Below, piece after piece: positions 25,895-34,976 of a DNA stretch of 64,000 nt (position 1 is the first letter of the stretch; every line of letters begins with the position of its first letter). A program made the translations under genes and the position numbers. The stretch comes from MED-G105 sp038522945. Lineage in GTDB: Bacteria; Pseudomonadota; Alphaproteobacteria; Caulobacterales; Parvularculaceae. The stretch spans positions 1 through 64,000 of the forward strand of contig JBCBJV010000012.1 of the NCBI GenBank assembly GCA_038522945.1, written 5' to 3'. A model generated the notes under the pieces. That model did no database searches and had not been told where the DNA came from. It saw only the letters and a program-made list of their open reading frames with translations.

Positions 25895-26818
25895 TTAGCC
25901 GTGGTAAGGCTCATTGCCGGGCAGTAGCCATCGAAGCGCGCGCGTGAGGCCGATGGGATAGGTCGTCAAATGCGTCCCACCTTCAATCACTTCATCACGC
26001 ACTTCGAAGTCTTTATAGCCGCGGGACCGCAGCTTTTCTGCAAACGCGCCTTGCTGGCCGACCATATCGTAAAACCCCGGTGACACCGTTGGGATTTCAG
26101 CCTCGCCAGTTGCGAAATAGACCCTTCCGGTGAGCTGCTTTCCTGAGGCCGCGAAAGCGTCCTCAAGGTCGAACATCACCTGTTTGTTGTGCCACAATGA
26201 TGGGCTGGTCAGGATGTAATCGTGAAAAAGTCCGGGCTCTTCCAGAAGGGCGTATGCGCCGAATAGTCCACCATAGCTGACGCCGGAGAGCATACGTCGG
26301 TCAGGGTCGGCTCGGTACGTCGCTTCGACGAACGGCAGTACCTCCTCCTTCAAAAACGTGAGGTATTGTCGCGCGCCACCAGATTTGTACCGGGTGTCAG
26401 GGGCGTCCGTTGGTGTGTAATCGCGGGTGCGACTAAGCTGTGATTTTTCACCGACGGCGTGACTTATGCCGACGAGTATCGCTTTTTCAAAGACATCCGT
26501 GTGGAACGGGAAGATCGTGACCCCGACCGCTGTCAGCCACGTATACGTCGCATCATTAAAATAAATGACGGGGTATTTCCGATCGACATTTTTTTCAGCA
26601 TTGTAGCCGGGCGGCAGTTTGATCTGAAGTTTATAGCGACGTCCAAGCGACTCAGACTCGATGGTTCTTACTTCGCTGTCGCTCAAGACATACGCCGCAG
26701 CCTCGCTGTTTTGGGTGTCAGCAGGTTGTGCGTTGACCGCCGATGCCGAGAAAAGAGCTATCGTTAGCGAGAAACCTGCTGCCAGCAGCAGCGTAAAGCC
26801 GACCGTGTAAGTACGCAT
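25895..26818 (-). CDS. Exported alpha/beta-hydrolase-fold esterase (COG2819 type)
   Basis: A 307-residue protein with a signal peptide to about residue 30 (AVNAQ). The body is of the enterochelin/ferri-siderophore esterase-like group: YPVIYFNDATYTWLTAVG, a GVSYGGLFGAYALLEEPGLF nucleophile elbow with Ser, and HLTTYP with the catalytic His. It would hydrolyse an ester in the periplasm. It lies 31 bp downstream of the serine hydrolase gene on the same strand, so it is likely cotranscribed with it. Confidence 0.82.
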   Translation of the reverse strand: MRTYTVGFTLLLAAGFSLTIALFSASAVNAQPADTQNSEAAAYVLSDSEVRTIESESLGRRYKLQIKLPPGYNAEKNVDRKYPVIYFNDATYTWLTAVGVTIFPFHTDVFEKAILVGISHAVGEKSQLSRTRDYTPTDAPDTRYKSGGARQYLTFLKEEVLPFVEATYRADPDRRMLSGVSYGGLFGAYALLEEPGLFHDYILTSPSLWHNKQVMFDLEDAFAASGKQLTGRVYFATGEAEIPTVSPGFYDMVGQQGAFAEKLRSRGYKDFEVRDEVIEGGTHLTTYPIGLTRALRWLLPGNEPYHG

Positions 26819-26849
26819 GGGAATTCCTGTTACCGAGTTCTGAATGTTT

Positions 26850-28379
26850 TCATTCGCTGATATTGGATGGCACCATCATCACATCGAACGCATAGTTGCC
26901 ACTGTCGCGAGTGCGATCGGCGAGCCGATTGGCTGAGACATAGCCTTTCAACTTATCGGGATCTGCCGCAAGCATGAACCCGAGTTCGTAGGGCTGCCGC
27001 GCCGTATCTTCAGTCGGCAGATCGATTCCGTCGGTCGTAATCGTCACAAGACCGTCATTTTCGCTAGCGGATCGAACAACAACCGATTTTCCGTCGATCA
27101 ATACTTTCGGTCCTTCTGGGTCTCGAAGGTCCGCCTCAACGCTAAGGGCTCCATCCGCGCCAAGGGATATGGTTCCGACCCACGCTTTCCGAAACGCCTC
27201 CGGAACATCGAAGCTGAAGTAAGGTTTTGATTTTCTGTAAGGACGGAATGTTCTTTCCGGGATGAGCGCCTCAAGGACCGCCTCGCGCGCTTCGTCTAAG
27301 GGGTCATAGGACATTTCATTGAGTAACGTAGCGACCACCAGATCTTTTTCCGGATAGATCCAGAGTTCCGCCCTGGTCCCCGGCGTCGAACCGAGATGAT
27401 AGATCGTATCGTACTGCCGATCCTTGCCGCGTAGCTCATGCACCCATCCGAGCACGTACCATTCAAGCTTTCCCTCTTGCGACGAGTCCTGAATTTTCAA
27501 CATCTCATGCGCATTTTCAGCTGAAAGCAATTCGGACCGACCGTCCAGCGCGTCGCTGAAGAAGCGGCCAAAGCGCACAAGGTCGCTCGCCGTCATGTAA
27601 ACGCCACCGGCCCCGCGTGTATCGATGTCATAGGCTGGATAAAGATCGCCCGACCGTGTGTAGGGGAGCGCGATACCCTTGGGTTGGCTCGGCCCCTCGA
27701 ACACGCCGGCGGAAGTCATCCCCAGCGGTTGAAAAAACGCTTCGTGGAGGAAATCCGTATACGATTTACCGCTTTGCACCTCAATGATGCGTTCAAGCAC
27801 GCCGTAGCCAATGTTGGAGTATCGCTGGGTCAACCCTGGCGGCAACATCGCGATGCCGTATCGCGCTATGGTTTCGTCAAGGCTTCGGCGTTCATAGTCC
27901 TCATTGTCATGAATGAGATTGTAGTGAAGCGGCAGCCCCGCGCGGTGCGCCATCAAGCGCCGAACGGTGACGTCTTCTACATTGCCGGCTGTCGCCACGA
28001 TCTTCTGCTCCCCAAGGTAGTCATTCGCCGGTGCATCAAGGTCGATGAGCCCACGATCGACAAAGAGCATGACGGCAATAGCGGTAATGGGCTTCGACAC
28101 GGAAGCGAGCCGATAGACCGTCTCCGGCGTTGCCTGTTTCTTCTTTTTCTTGTTGGCAATGCCTGACGCGTAAGCCCAGATTTCACCGTCACCCGAGACC
28201 GACGCCACGGAGATCGATGGCACGCCATACTCGATCATGATCCGGTCAATTCGGTCCGTCACACGCTCTTCGTCGACAAGAAACGGGATCTGGGACCTTT
28301 CCGCTGCAAACAGGTTCAATGGCAGTAGGGCGAAGAGGATTGCCCCTGCAAAAGAGCGATAGAGGGAACTGAATGACAT
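26850..28379 (-). CDS. Exported serine hydrolase, class C beta-lactamase family
   Basis: A 509-residue protein with a signal peptide (residues 1-25, LNLFAAE). The SxxK motif is in RLASVSKPITAIAV, the YSN motif in QRYSNIGYGVLE, and a C-terminal domain of about 110 residues of lipocalin/DUF3471-like strands follows. Such proteins are esterases, peptidases or beta-lactamase relatives. A KKKKK run follows the first domain start (residue 76 region). Divergent from the Lrp regulator with about 155 bp between. It is followed by an exported esterase. Confidence 0.85.
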   Translation of the reverse strand: MSFSSLYRSFAGAILFALLPLNLFAAERSQIPFLVDEERVTDRIDRIMIEYGVPSISVASVSGDGEIWAYASGIANKKKKKQATPETVYRLASVSKPITAIAVMLFVDRGLIDLDAPANDYLGEQKIVATAGNVEDVTVRRLMAHRAGLPLHYNLIHDNEDYERRSLDETIARYGIAMLPPGLTQRYSNIGYGVLERIIEVQSGKSYTDFLHEAFFQPLGMTSAGVFEGPSQPKGIALPYTRSGDLYPAYDIDTRGAGGVYMTASDLVRFGRFFSDALDGRSELLSAENAHEMLKIQDSSQEGKLEWYVLGWVHELRGKDRQYDTIYHLGSTPGTRAELWIYPEKDLVVATLLNEMSYDPLDEAREAVLEALIPERTFRPYRKSKPYFSFDVPEAFRKAWVGTISLGADGALSVEADLRDPEGPKVLIDGKSVVVRSASENDGLVTITTDGIDLPTEDTARQPYELGFMLAADPDKLKGYVSANRLADRTRDSGNYAFDVMMVPSNISE

Positions 28380-28535
28380 GGGGTGGATCTCACTACGATA
28401 GGTGCGTCAACATTGTGCGAGGCTCGCATCTCCATACTTCACTAGCCCACTAGACTGCGCGTTTGTCGCCTGATATCGACGAAAATGGTGCGAAATCTGC
28501 CGATAATCGCGCAGGCATCGACGGAATCCGCTAAA

Positions 28536-28997
28536 ATGATACGACTGGACGACCATGACCGGCGAATTTTGGCCTTGGTACAGCGCAATAATCAACGCAG
28601 CTATGACGAACTTGGCCAGGAGCTTGCCTTGTCGCCGAGCGCAGTGCGCCGGCGCTTAAAGCGCCTGCGGGATGAAGGGGTGATTGTCGCTGACGTCTCC
28701 CTCGTAGACAGCGGTAAAAGTCGGGTGACCGTTATCACGTCAATCCGCTTCGTAAACGAAAGTCACGCAGCATACCAAGCGTTTAAAGAGCGCATGTCAA
28801 AGGCGAAAGAAGTCGCCCAGGTGTATACGGTATCAGGAGAAGCCGACTTCGTGGTCATAGGACACTTCTCCAATATGCCGGGCTATGAAGAATGGATCGA
28901 TCGACACATTCTCAGCGACGACAATATTCAACGCTGCGACACCAACATCGTGTTTTCGAGAGTAAAATACGAAACCGCTGTCGACTTTGATGAGTAA
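28536..28997 (+). CDS. Lrp/AsnC family transcriptional regulator
   Basis: A 153-residue regulator. The AsnC HTH is complete (RLDDHDRRILALVQRNNQRSYDELGQELALSPSAVRRRLKRLRDEG, read in parts), followed by the RAM ligand domain with VAQVYTVSGEADFVV. ATG 28536 is chosen because the HTH begins directly there. It is divergent from the serine hydrolase/esterase pair, which it probably controls. Confidence 0.88.
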   Translation: MIRLDDHDRRILALVQRNNQRSYDELGQELALSPSAVRRRLKRLRDEGVIVADVSLVDSGKSRVTVITSIRFVNESHAAYQAFKERMSKAKEVAQVYTVSGEADFVVIGHFSNMPGYEEWIDRHILSDDNIQRCDTNIVFSRVKYETAVDFDE

Positions 28998-29096
28998 TCT
29001 TGCGGCTGAAAGCCGATCCGATTTGTACCAGAGTATAGAGGGTCGCAGGCCGGCTTCCCTATTTCTGATAAGTTTTGTTATCGGACGTTGCGGATC

Positions 29097-29107
29097 GGGG
29101 GGGGGGG
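29097..29107. repeat. Tract of eleven G
   Basis: An uninterrupted run of 11 G in the 270-bp gap before the SDR gene. Such tracts slip easily during replication. Open frames over it encode nothing recognisable, so I see no phase-variable gene. Confidence 0.6.
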
Positions 29108-29271
29108 CGATGTTGTCTTTTGGCCCTTTACTGCCGGATACGGTGTTTCGGGCGAGCGGCGTCGAGGTGGTTTAAAACGATCGTTGCCAGGTCGCCTTAC
29201 CTAGTGAATTTCGGGGTGATCGATACTAAGTTACGTAGCATTGAGCGCTCCACCCGCGACGGGGAATAGAG

Positions 29272-30219
29272 ATGCCAGATACGCAATTCGGTCCAAAGGG
29301 CTGGACGCCAGAACGTTTAAGTTCGCTCGCCGGGAAGACCTATCTGATTACGGGTGCCAACTCGGGAGCCGGTTTTGAGGCCTCACGGATCCTTCTGTCA
29401 AAAGGCGCGCGTGTCGTGATGCTGAACCGCAGCATAGAGAAATCGACAGCCGCGCTTCAGACCTTAAAAGGTGAATTCGGCGCCGACGCTAAAATCAGTT
29501 ATGTCCGCATGGATCTTGCTGATCTGTCCAGCGTGCGCGGCGCGGCGGAAGAGGTGTTGACCATAGTGCCAAGCATTGATGCGCTGATCTGCAATGCCGC
29601 GATCGCGCAGGTTCCGACGCAAAAACTCACGGTCGATGGCTTTGAAAGTCAACTCGGCACAAATCACTATGGTCATTTCCTTCTCGCCGGACTTTTGTTC
29701 GACCGTATCGAAAGCTCTCAGGGGCGGATCGTCGTCGTCGCAAGCCTTGGCTACAGACTTGGTCTGCGAACCATCCAATTTGACGACATGAACTGGGACG
29801 AGAATTACAGCGCTAACCCGGTTTATAGCCAGAGCAAGCTGGCGCAGATGATGTTTGCTTACGAATTACAAGACCGCATCAAAGCCGCGAAAAAGACAGT
29901 TGAGGTCTACGTTTGCCATCCCGGCGCCTCGGCGACGTCCTTGATTGAGACAAGCGGGGGCGCGCTGACACGCATGGCTTGGTGGCTTATGACCAAAACG
30001 CCGTTGGTCCAATCCGCCGAAAAAGGCGCCTATCCTGAAGCGATGTGCGCCACCGAAAATGGGCTGGAGCAGCGCGCTTTGTACGGCCCAACGGGATTCA
30101 TGCAAGTCAGCGGCCCTGTCGGCAAGGGTACGCTGGAACCTCATGCTTATGATAAGCCGGTTATGGAGCGGCTCTGGACTGTTTCCGAGCAAGCAACAGC
30201 ATTTACTTGGGCGCTGTGA
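29272..30219 (+). CDS. Short-chain oxidoreductase (protochlorophyllide-reductase-like SDR)
   Basis: A 315-residue extended-tail SDR. TYLITGANSGAGFEASRILLS is the nucleotide motif, ICNAAIAQ the NNAG equivalent, VVASLGYR the Ser region and VYSQSKLAQMMFAYEL the YxxSK catalytic site (Tyr, Lys). It is similar to the retinol-dehydrogenase/protochlorophyllide-reductase-like group of bacterial SDRs. ATG 29272 follows GGGGAATAGAG. Stands alone; the substrate is unknown. Confidence 0.88.
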   Translation: MPDTQFGPKGWTPERLSSLAGKTYLITGANSGAGFEASRILLSKGARVVMLNRSIEKSTAALQTLKGEFGADAKISYVRMDLADLSSVRGAAEEVLTIVPSIDALICNAAIAQVPTQKLTVDGFESQLGTNHYGHFLLAGLLFDRIESSQGRIVVVASLGYRLGLRTIQFDDMNWDENYSANPVYSQSKLAQMMFAYELQDRIKAAKKTVEVYVCHPGASATSLIETSGGALTRMAWWLMTKTPLVQSAEKGAYPEAMCATENGLEQRALYGPTGFMQVSGPVGKGTLEPHAYDKPVMERLWTVSEQATAFTWAL

Positions 30220-30512
30220 AGAGCCCTGAATCGAAGATCTGTTGTAAGACTACGAGTAGTTAGAACGACCTGAATTCGTCCCAATTGAGACTCTAAACGA
30301 AATGACCGCTCCGTCGGTTTCTGGCGAGTAGGTGCCAAAGCGCCAGCGTCGTCTTGAGGGCGACGTAGGCTGGTAGACCAATACCGGAGGCATCGCTTCT
30401 AGTTGGCGACTTCGGCCACTTTCCTGAGTGATAAGTGACAGGGACTGCCAAATGTTCAATTTAGCCATGATAGCTAGCACAAAACACAAAGGTCTTCTTG
30501 AATCCCTCTAAC
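30220..30512. other. Intergenic stretch, no supported gene
   Basis: About 290 bp between two convergent genes (SDR and NTF2). I find no strong terminator and no supported frame. Confidence 0.4.
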
Positions 30513-30977
30513 TCACTTAGGTTTTCGATTTGCCCTAATCAGATTAGGGAGCATTTTCAGCCAACCCACTTGTTTCGGGATCGCCAGCATGTTCCAGCAA
30601 TCGGCTTTCCAACAGATTTTGCCAGCTTCAAAACGGAAGAATGATGTCGACGGAATTGACCAGAGGTGGCCCGCCTTCGGGGTGCCATCTGCATCGATTT
30701 TTGGGGCTCCCGACATGGTCAGTCTGACTGCAGCCCGTCCACCATCGAAGAGCGTCTCGATGGGTTCGATCTTGAAGAACGGACTGAGACGCCAAGTTTC
30801 TGTCATGAAGGCAGATAACTGCTCATGCCCCTTCATATTGCGACCCATAGTGAGGTCAACGAATTCACAGTTTTCACTGAAGACGCCCAGCACGCGTTGC
30901 CGGTCCTTGGCGTTAAAGGCCTCATAATACTCCGTCATTACCTGTTGAAGCGTTTCTCTATTAGTTGTTGTGTCCAT
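30513..30977 (-). CDS. NTF2/SnoaL-like protein
   Basis: A 154-residue protein. ATG 30977 gives MDTTTNRETLQQVMTEYYEAFNAKDRQRVLGVFSENCEFVD, read in parts, the normal NTF2-like opening. The cone-shaped fold accommodates small hydrophobic ligands; members act as isomerases, lyases or polyketide cyclases. The frame could extend to 31040, but the family start argues for 30977. Last gene of a minus-strand group starting at 33737. Confidence 0.75.
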   Translation of the reverse strand: MDTTTNRETLQQVMTEYYEAFNAKDRQRVLGVFSENCEFVDLTMGRNMKGHEQLSAFMTETWRLSPFFKIEPIETLFDGGRAAVRLTMSGAPKIDADGTPKAGHLWSIPSTSFFRFEAGKICWKADCWNMLAIPKQVGWLKMLPNLIRANRKPK

Positions 30978-31062
30978 ATAAAAGTTCCACCCATCGTTAT
31001 GTTTTGTGCGAGCACAAGCCGTCTGTACAATGCCAGACAAAGAGTAATCGCCAACCTGACTA

Positions 31063-31851
31063 TTACGTCTTCGCGGCTTGTACCGAGCGCGCAGTATCAG
31101 TTTTAGCGGCGCCAGTTAAAACTAGGACTCCGGCAGACGCGACGAAGGCGGTCCATGCAATCCCCTCAACCTCGTTCGATAGGTTCGTCGCGCCGATCCA
31201 GAAAAGCCCCCATGCAGCTCCCCCGCTGTAGGCAAGGGCACGCACCCGCCAAATGACTGGAATGGCTAAAATAGTCCAGATTGAGAGCGCCAGTAGCGCC
31301 GACGCCTCGGCTCCAAGACCGGCCGGATTGAAGCCGGTGAACAAGGCAGTCTGGCTCACGCCCGCCGCGCAGGCGATGCTGATCCAGCCAGCTTGTCCAA
31401 GGACCGGCAAAAAGGCCCAGGTTTCGGGCGCGGACCAGGTTTCTCGCGAACGTATTTCAATCGCTGCGAAGATGAGCGGGATGAGTATTCCGAACAGCAA
31501 TAACAAACTGATCCACCCCGGACCGTGGATCGGTTCATAAAGCGATCGAACCGTATTCGCCCAGAACGCCGCTGCCGCGAGCCAGCTGATATTCGCCATA
31601 CGCGCTTGCCGAAGCTGGGAGGGTAGTGCGGCGAAAATCGCAAAAGCGATGTTGCCGAAGAAGAGCGGCAACCAGATTATGAAGGCCCCGCCGCCCGGGA
31701 TTAGCAATGTGCGGCTTTCAAACGAACGCGTGGAAATGGTCTGTTCCCATCCCAGAAGATCTGGTGCAAACCCGGCGGTGAACTGACCGACCGCCCCTGT
31801 GAGAAGGAGAAACGCGCGAATGTAAGCCAGAGCTGTTATCTGTTGCGTCAC
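31063..31851 (-). CDS. Multi-pass membrane protein, TspO-like features
   Basis: A 262-residue inner-membrane protein with seven or eight hydrophobic segments. Segments such as FIIWLPLFFGNIAFAIFAALP and the later WRVRALAYSGGAAWGLFWIG resemble long TspO/MBR-type tryptophan-rich proteins (FxIWG...YQxLP pattern), but I do not assign it firmly. It lies in the same direction as the two NTF2 genes and DoxX. Confidence 0.5.
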   Translation of the reverse strand: MTQQITALAYIRAFLLLTGAVGQFTAGFAPDLLGWEQTISTRSFESRTLLIPGGGAFIIWLPLFFGNIAFAIFAALPSQLRQARMANISWLAAAAFWANTVRSLYEPIHGPGWISLLLLFGILIPLIFAAIEIRSRETWSAPETWAFLPVLGQAGWISIACAAGVSQTALFTGFNPAGLGAEASALLALSIWTILAIPVIWRVRALAYSGGAAWGLFWIGATNLSNEVEGIAWTAFVASAGVLVLTGAAKTDTARSVQAAKT

Positions 31852-31894
31852 GGATGATCGCGCCTTTCGTTTGCTTTCTTGGCGATAGCGCTCT

Positions 31895-32386
31895 CTATTG
31901 CGCGCCAGCCGTCACCCCATCGCGCGCCAGTGTGGCCACGTTGGTATACTCGGTGATTTCAACGATTTTTCCGTCGTCCAGTTCGATCTTGAAGACATAG
32001 CGGTTCTCATAGGGCTTACCGGTCGCTGCGACGCGAAGCCGACCTTCAGCTTCGATCCAAACCGTACCCCCATCATCGGCAACGCTGTATTCGCGATCTT
32101 CGAAGACCAGATTGTCATAAGTCTGCATGGCGCCAACAACATACATGGAGGCTAGAAAAGACCGAATGCCAGCATCGGTGGCATCGCCATTTGGGTTGTA
32201 GGGCGCGTGCAGCATGGCATCCGGCGCAAGCATACCCAGCGCTGCGTCCTGATCTTCAGCGGCAAGCGCAGCATAAAAGGCATCGACGCGCTCAATGGAT
32301 GACTGAGCTGGATCAGGCGTTTGCGCGTATGCTCCCGATGCCAAGACTGCTCCGATAGCAACAAGCAAAGTAGTTTTGGGTGTCAT
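31895..32386 (-). CDS. Exported SnoaL/NTF2-like protein
   Basis: A 163-residue protein with a short signal peptide (TTLLVAIGAVLASGAYAQT). The body has the NTF2-like opening (VDAFYAALAAEDQDAALGMLAPDAMLHAP) and ends in the four-stranded sheet with RYVFKIELDDGKIVEITEYTN. Exported NTF2 proteins are common in such oxidoreductase cassettes. It is 44 bp from the neighbouring membrane protein gene. Confidence 0.8.
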   Translation of the reverse strand: MTPKTTLLVAIGAVLASGAYAQTPDPAQSSIERVDAFYAALAAEDQDAALGMLAPDAMLHAPYNPNGDATDAGIRSFLASMYVVGAMQTYDNLVFEDREYSVADDGGTVWIEAEGRLRVAATGKPYENRYVFKIELDDGKIVEITEYTNVATLARDGVTAGAQ

Positions 32387-32419
32387 ATGAGTTTCCTTTC
32401 TAGGAGGGCTGGGCCGGAT

Positions 32420-32824
32420 TCACGCGGCTTTTTGGTCAGAGGGAAAGAGGACGGACGCCGCAAAGACAAGCGCGCCCGCAATAGCGACATTTTTGAAAAA
32501 GAGAGAAAGCTCGAGGGCCCGCAGTTCACCTTCCAGCGTCCAAAAAGCATGAAAGTAGAGATTGGTGGCGAGCGTGAAGACCGCCAAAAGAAGAGCGGCG
32601 ATCCAAGCGAACTGAGCCTTCAAAGCGAGCATCGCCCCGCCTATCAATTCCAAAGCAATCGTAGCTGGCATCAGAACAATGACTGGCACGAGCCCAACGC
32701 TTTCCATCCTTTCCGCAGTCGCGGCGAAACTGGAGAGCTTGTTGATCCCGCCGAGCAGAAAAAGCGACGCAAGCCCGACGCGGCCAATATGGCGACTGAG
32801 CGCTATCAAACGGGTATCAGTCAT
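32420..32824 (-). CDS. DoxX family membrane protein
   Basis: A 134-residue protein with four TM segments. GRVGLASLFLLGGINKLSSF is the DoxX start and VLMPATIALELIGGAMLAL the second TM. DoxX proteins are small membrane partners of redox systems of uncertain role. It sits between the exported NTF2 protein and the enoyl-CoA hydratase. Confidence 0.85.
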   Translation of the reverse strand: MTDTRLIALSRHIGRVGLASLFLLGGINKLSSFAATAERMESVGLVPVIVLMPATIALELIGGAMLALKAQFAWIAALLLAVFTLATNLYFHAFWTLEGELRALELSLFFKNVAIAGALVFAASVLFPSDQKAA

Positions 32825-32846
32825 GGGCTCGCTCCTGATTTCAGGA

Positions 32847-33737
32847 TCAGTCTATCCAGAAACTGATCGACTTCTCGCGCCGCTCCTTAATGGGGCTGTC
32901 GGCCTCACCTTTCGAATAGGCGAGCCAGCCATGGATGCCGTCAGAGTCGGCGACCAAATTGTTCATGAGCACAGCGGAGGTGAAGCCAGCCTGGACCGCT
33001 TCAAAGCCTTGGGCTGTATGCAGATCGGCTTCGACATTCTTATTGATGATGAATTTGAGTTGGCGCAGGCCCTGTTGGTTTTTGAGCCGCAACAGTTCGA
33101 CCAGTTCATCGGTCGCCGCGCCGAGCTGATTGTCTCCAACAACGCGGTTGAAGAGACCAAGTTCTAACCCGCGATGCGCTGAGTGTAGCGCACCAAGCAA
33201 GTTGATCTCTTTCGTCATACGCCGACCGATGAGACGCGCCATGCGGGTCGTTCCGCCCCAGCCTGGAGTAATGCCCCAATCGACCTCCGGCATGCCCCAG
33301 CGCGAGCTTTCGGCGCAGATGACAAAGTCGCAAGCCATCGTGATTTCAAGACCGCCGCCGACGCAGTTGCCCTCGACCGCAGCGATGGTGATTTTATCAA
33401 GTTCTTCGAGCGTGTTGGCCATGTGCTGGTAGTAACGGACGCGTCGGACGACCTCGTTTGGATCGCCCCAAGCCCCAGCCGACATTTCGGTCAGATCGTC
33501 GCCAACACAGAAATTTCCGCCTTCGCCTTTGATCACGACGATATGGAGATGCGCCTGGTCGCGAACATACTCCATGACTTCGCAAAATTCACGGCTGAGA
33601 TCGACTGAGAGCGCATTCATGACCTCCGGTCGATTGAGCGTAACCTTGGCGAGATCGCCGTCCTCTTCATAGCGCAAATGCTCCGTCGCTGGGGGCGACA
33701 TCGTGCTGCGATTAAATCCGTGTGGTGTTGCGCTCAT
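32847..33737 (-). CDS. Enoyl-CoA hydratase/isomerase family protein
   Basis: A 296-residue crotonase-fold enzyme. The oxyanion-hole segments are clear: GGNFCVGDDLTEM and EGNCVGGGLEITMACDFVICAESS, with Glu-type catalytic positions near EVDWGITPGWGGT. It would act on an acyl-CoA. ATG 33737 is supported by AGGAAGGA 8 nt upstream. It is divergent from the tandem HxlR regulator; the gap holds a perfect 19-bp inverted repeat. Probably first gene of the minus-strand operon. Confidence 0.9.
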   Translation of the reverse strand: MSATPHGFNRSTMSPPATEHLRYEEDGDLAKVTLNRPEVMNALSVDLSREFCEVMEYVRDQAHLHIVVIKGEGGNFCVGDDLTEMSAGAWGDPNEVVRRVRYYQHMANTLEELDKITIAAVEGNCVGGGLEITMACDFVICAESSRWGMPEVDWGITPGWGGTTRMARLIGRRMTKEINLLGALHSAHRGLELGLFNRVVGDNQLGAATDELVELLRLKNQQGLRQLKFIINKNVEADLHTAQGFEAVQAGFTSAVLMNNLVADSDGIHGWLAYSKGEADSPIKERREKSISFWID

Positions 33738-33773
33738 TCGGCGGTCCTTCCTCTTACGGGGTCGCAGATATCG

Positions 33774-33822
33774 TCTGCTTGCATAACGGAACTAAATATT
33801 ATGGTTCCGTTATGCAAGCAGA
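33774..33822. promoter_or_regulatory. Perfect 19-bp inverted repeat between hydratase and HxlR genes
   Basis: TCTGCTTGCATAACGGAAC at 33774-33792 and its exact reverse complement at 33804-33822 flank an 11-bp spacer (TAAATATTATG). The right arm covers the in-frame ATG at 33812, one of two possible starts of the regulator, so the repeat could block both transcription and translation of the regulator. A 19-bp exact arm is unusually long for an operator. Confidence 0.75.
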
Positions 33823-33862
33823 TTCTGGCTTTCTTCATCCCTCGGCGTTAAGACGCATACGA

Positions 33863-34774
33863 ATGACGGTGAAGACACACACAAAAACGGGCGCTTATCT
33901 CACAGGTGTGGATCAGATTGCCGATGTCTGGACCTTCCTGATTTTGCGAGAAGCCTTCTTCGGCGCGCGGCGTTTTGGGGAATTTGCAGGCGCGCTGCAT
34001 ATTTCACGCGCCCGCCTCACCGAGCGGCTCAAATATGCGGTGCAGATTGGTCTCGTGTCGCAGCAAGCGTGCAGCGACACTGGGAAACGGCAAGAGTATC
34101 GCCTGACAGAAAAAGGCCTTGCCATATATCCAATCGCCCTGGCGCTGATCGATTGGGCGGAGACGTGGCGAGACCCGCAGAACGCGCCAACGCTCATCCA
34201 CAAACCGTGCGGTTATCCTTTGCAGATCCAGACCGTCTGCCGGGCGTGCAGAGCGCCGGTCCAGTTAGAAGACATTGCATGGCCAGAGCTCATCCCTTTG
34301 AAGACCGCCTATACGAGCGGCAGCAACGTTCGAGGATGGCGGAAAATGATGTCATTCGACCAAGTCTCCAGTCGGGCCGACCCAGCTATGGAAACGCTGA
34401 AAGCCTTTGGAAACCGCTGGTCTATGCTGATCATGTACGGCGCCATGCAGGGGCCGTTTCACTTCAAGATGGCCCAAGACACATTGGGGCTCTCGACCAA
34501 CATTCTGACTGATCGCCTCAAACACCTCTTAGATGCAGGCCTATTGCAACGGACCGGCGATCAACGAAACGCATCCTATATCGCGACGCCCGCGGGCTTA
34601 GATCTGTTCAAGACCGTCTTGGCAATTCGCACATGGGCGACCGATTGGGAGCGCCCGGGTCCCGGGGGATGGTCGCCTGTGCTTCACACAACCTGCGGAC
34701 ATGATCTGCAGACCGACGTTGTGTGCGGTGTCTGTTCTGAGATCGCCAGTCCGAGATCGATTGAGTTTTTATAG
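33863..34774 (+). CDS. Tandem HxlR-type regulator with two Cys motifs
   Basis: About 303 residues with two HxlR winged-helix domains in tandem: one near residues 5-100 (QIADVWTFLILREAFFGARRFGEFAGAL) and one near 175-265 (FGNRWSMLIMYGAMQGPFHFKMAQDTL). Each is followed by a matching tail with a Cys pattern (HKPCGYPLQIQTVCRACRAP; HTTCGHDLQTDVVCGVCSE), so the protein arose by duplication. The Cys clusters may bind zinc or sense redox. The start is ATG 33863 or ATG 33812; neither has a strong ribosome site. Confidence 0.85.
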   Translation: MTVKTHTKTGAYLTGVDQIADVWTFLILREAFFGARRFGEFAGALHISRARLTERLKYAVQIGLVSQQACSDTGKRQEYRLTEKGLAIYPIALALIDWAETWRDPQNAPTLIHKPCGYPLQIQTVCRACRAPVQLEDIAWPELIPLKTAYTSGSNVRGWRKMMSFDQVSSRADPAMETLKAFGNRWSMLIMYGAMQGPFHFKMAQDTLGLSTNILTDRLKHLLDAGLLQRTGDQRNASYIATPAGLDLFKTVLAIRTWATDWERPGPGGWSPVLHTTCGHDLQTDVVCGVCSEIASPRSIEFL

Positions 34775-34976
34775 GCTTCCGTCTCAAAAAGCGGCCTCAG
34801 GCGGAGCGGCCGGCGCTGGCCCTGAATTGCCGGTCGCCACAACCTTGCTGACAGTCTTAAGTCGCCCAAAATAGGACGCTCGAGAAGTTGGCGCCGGACG
34901 CAAAATCATTGGCTTCATCGCCGAAGAGACCTAATGAAAATGCGAGTAAGCTTTCGAAAGCCAGCGACACCTGAGA

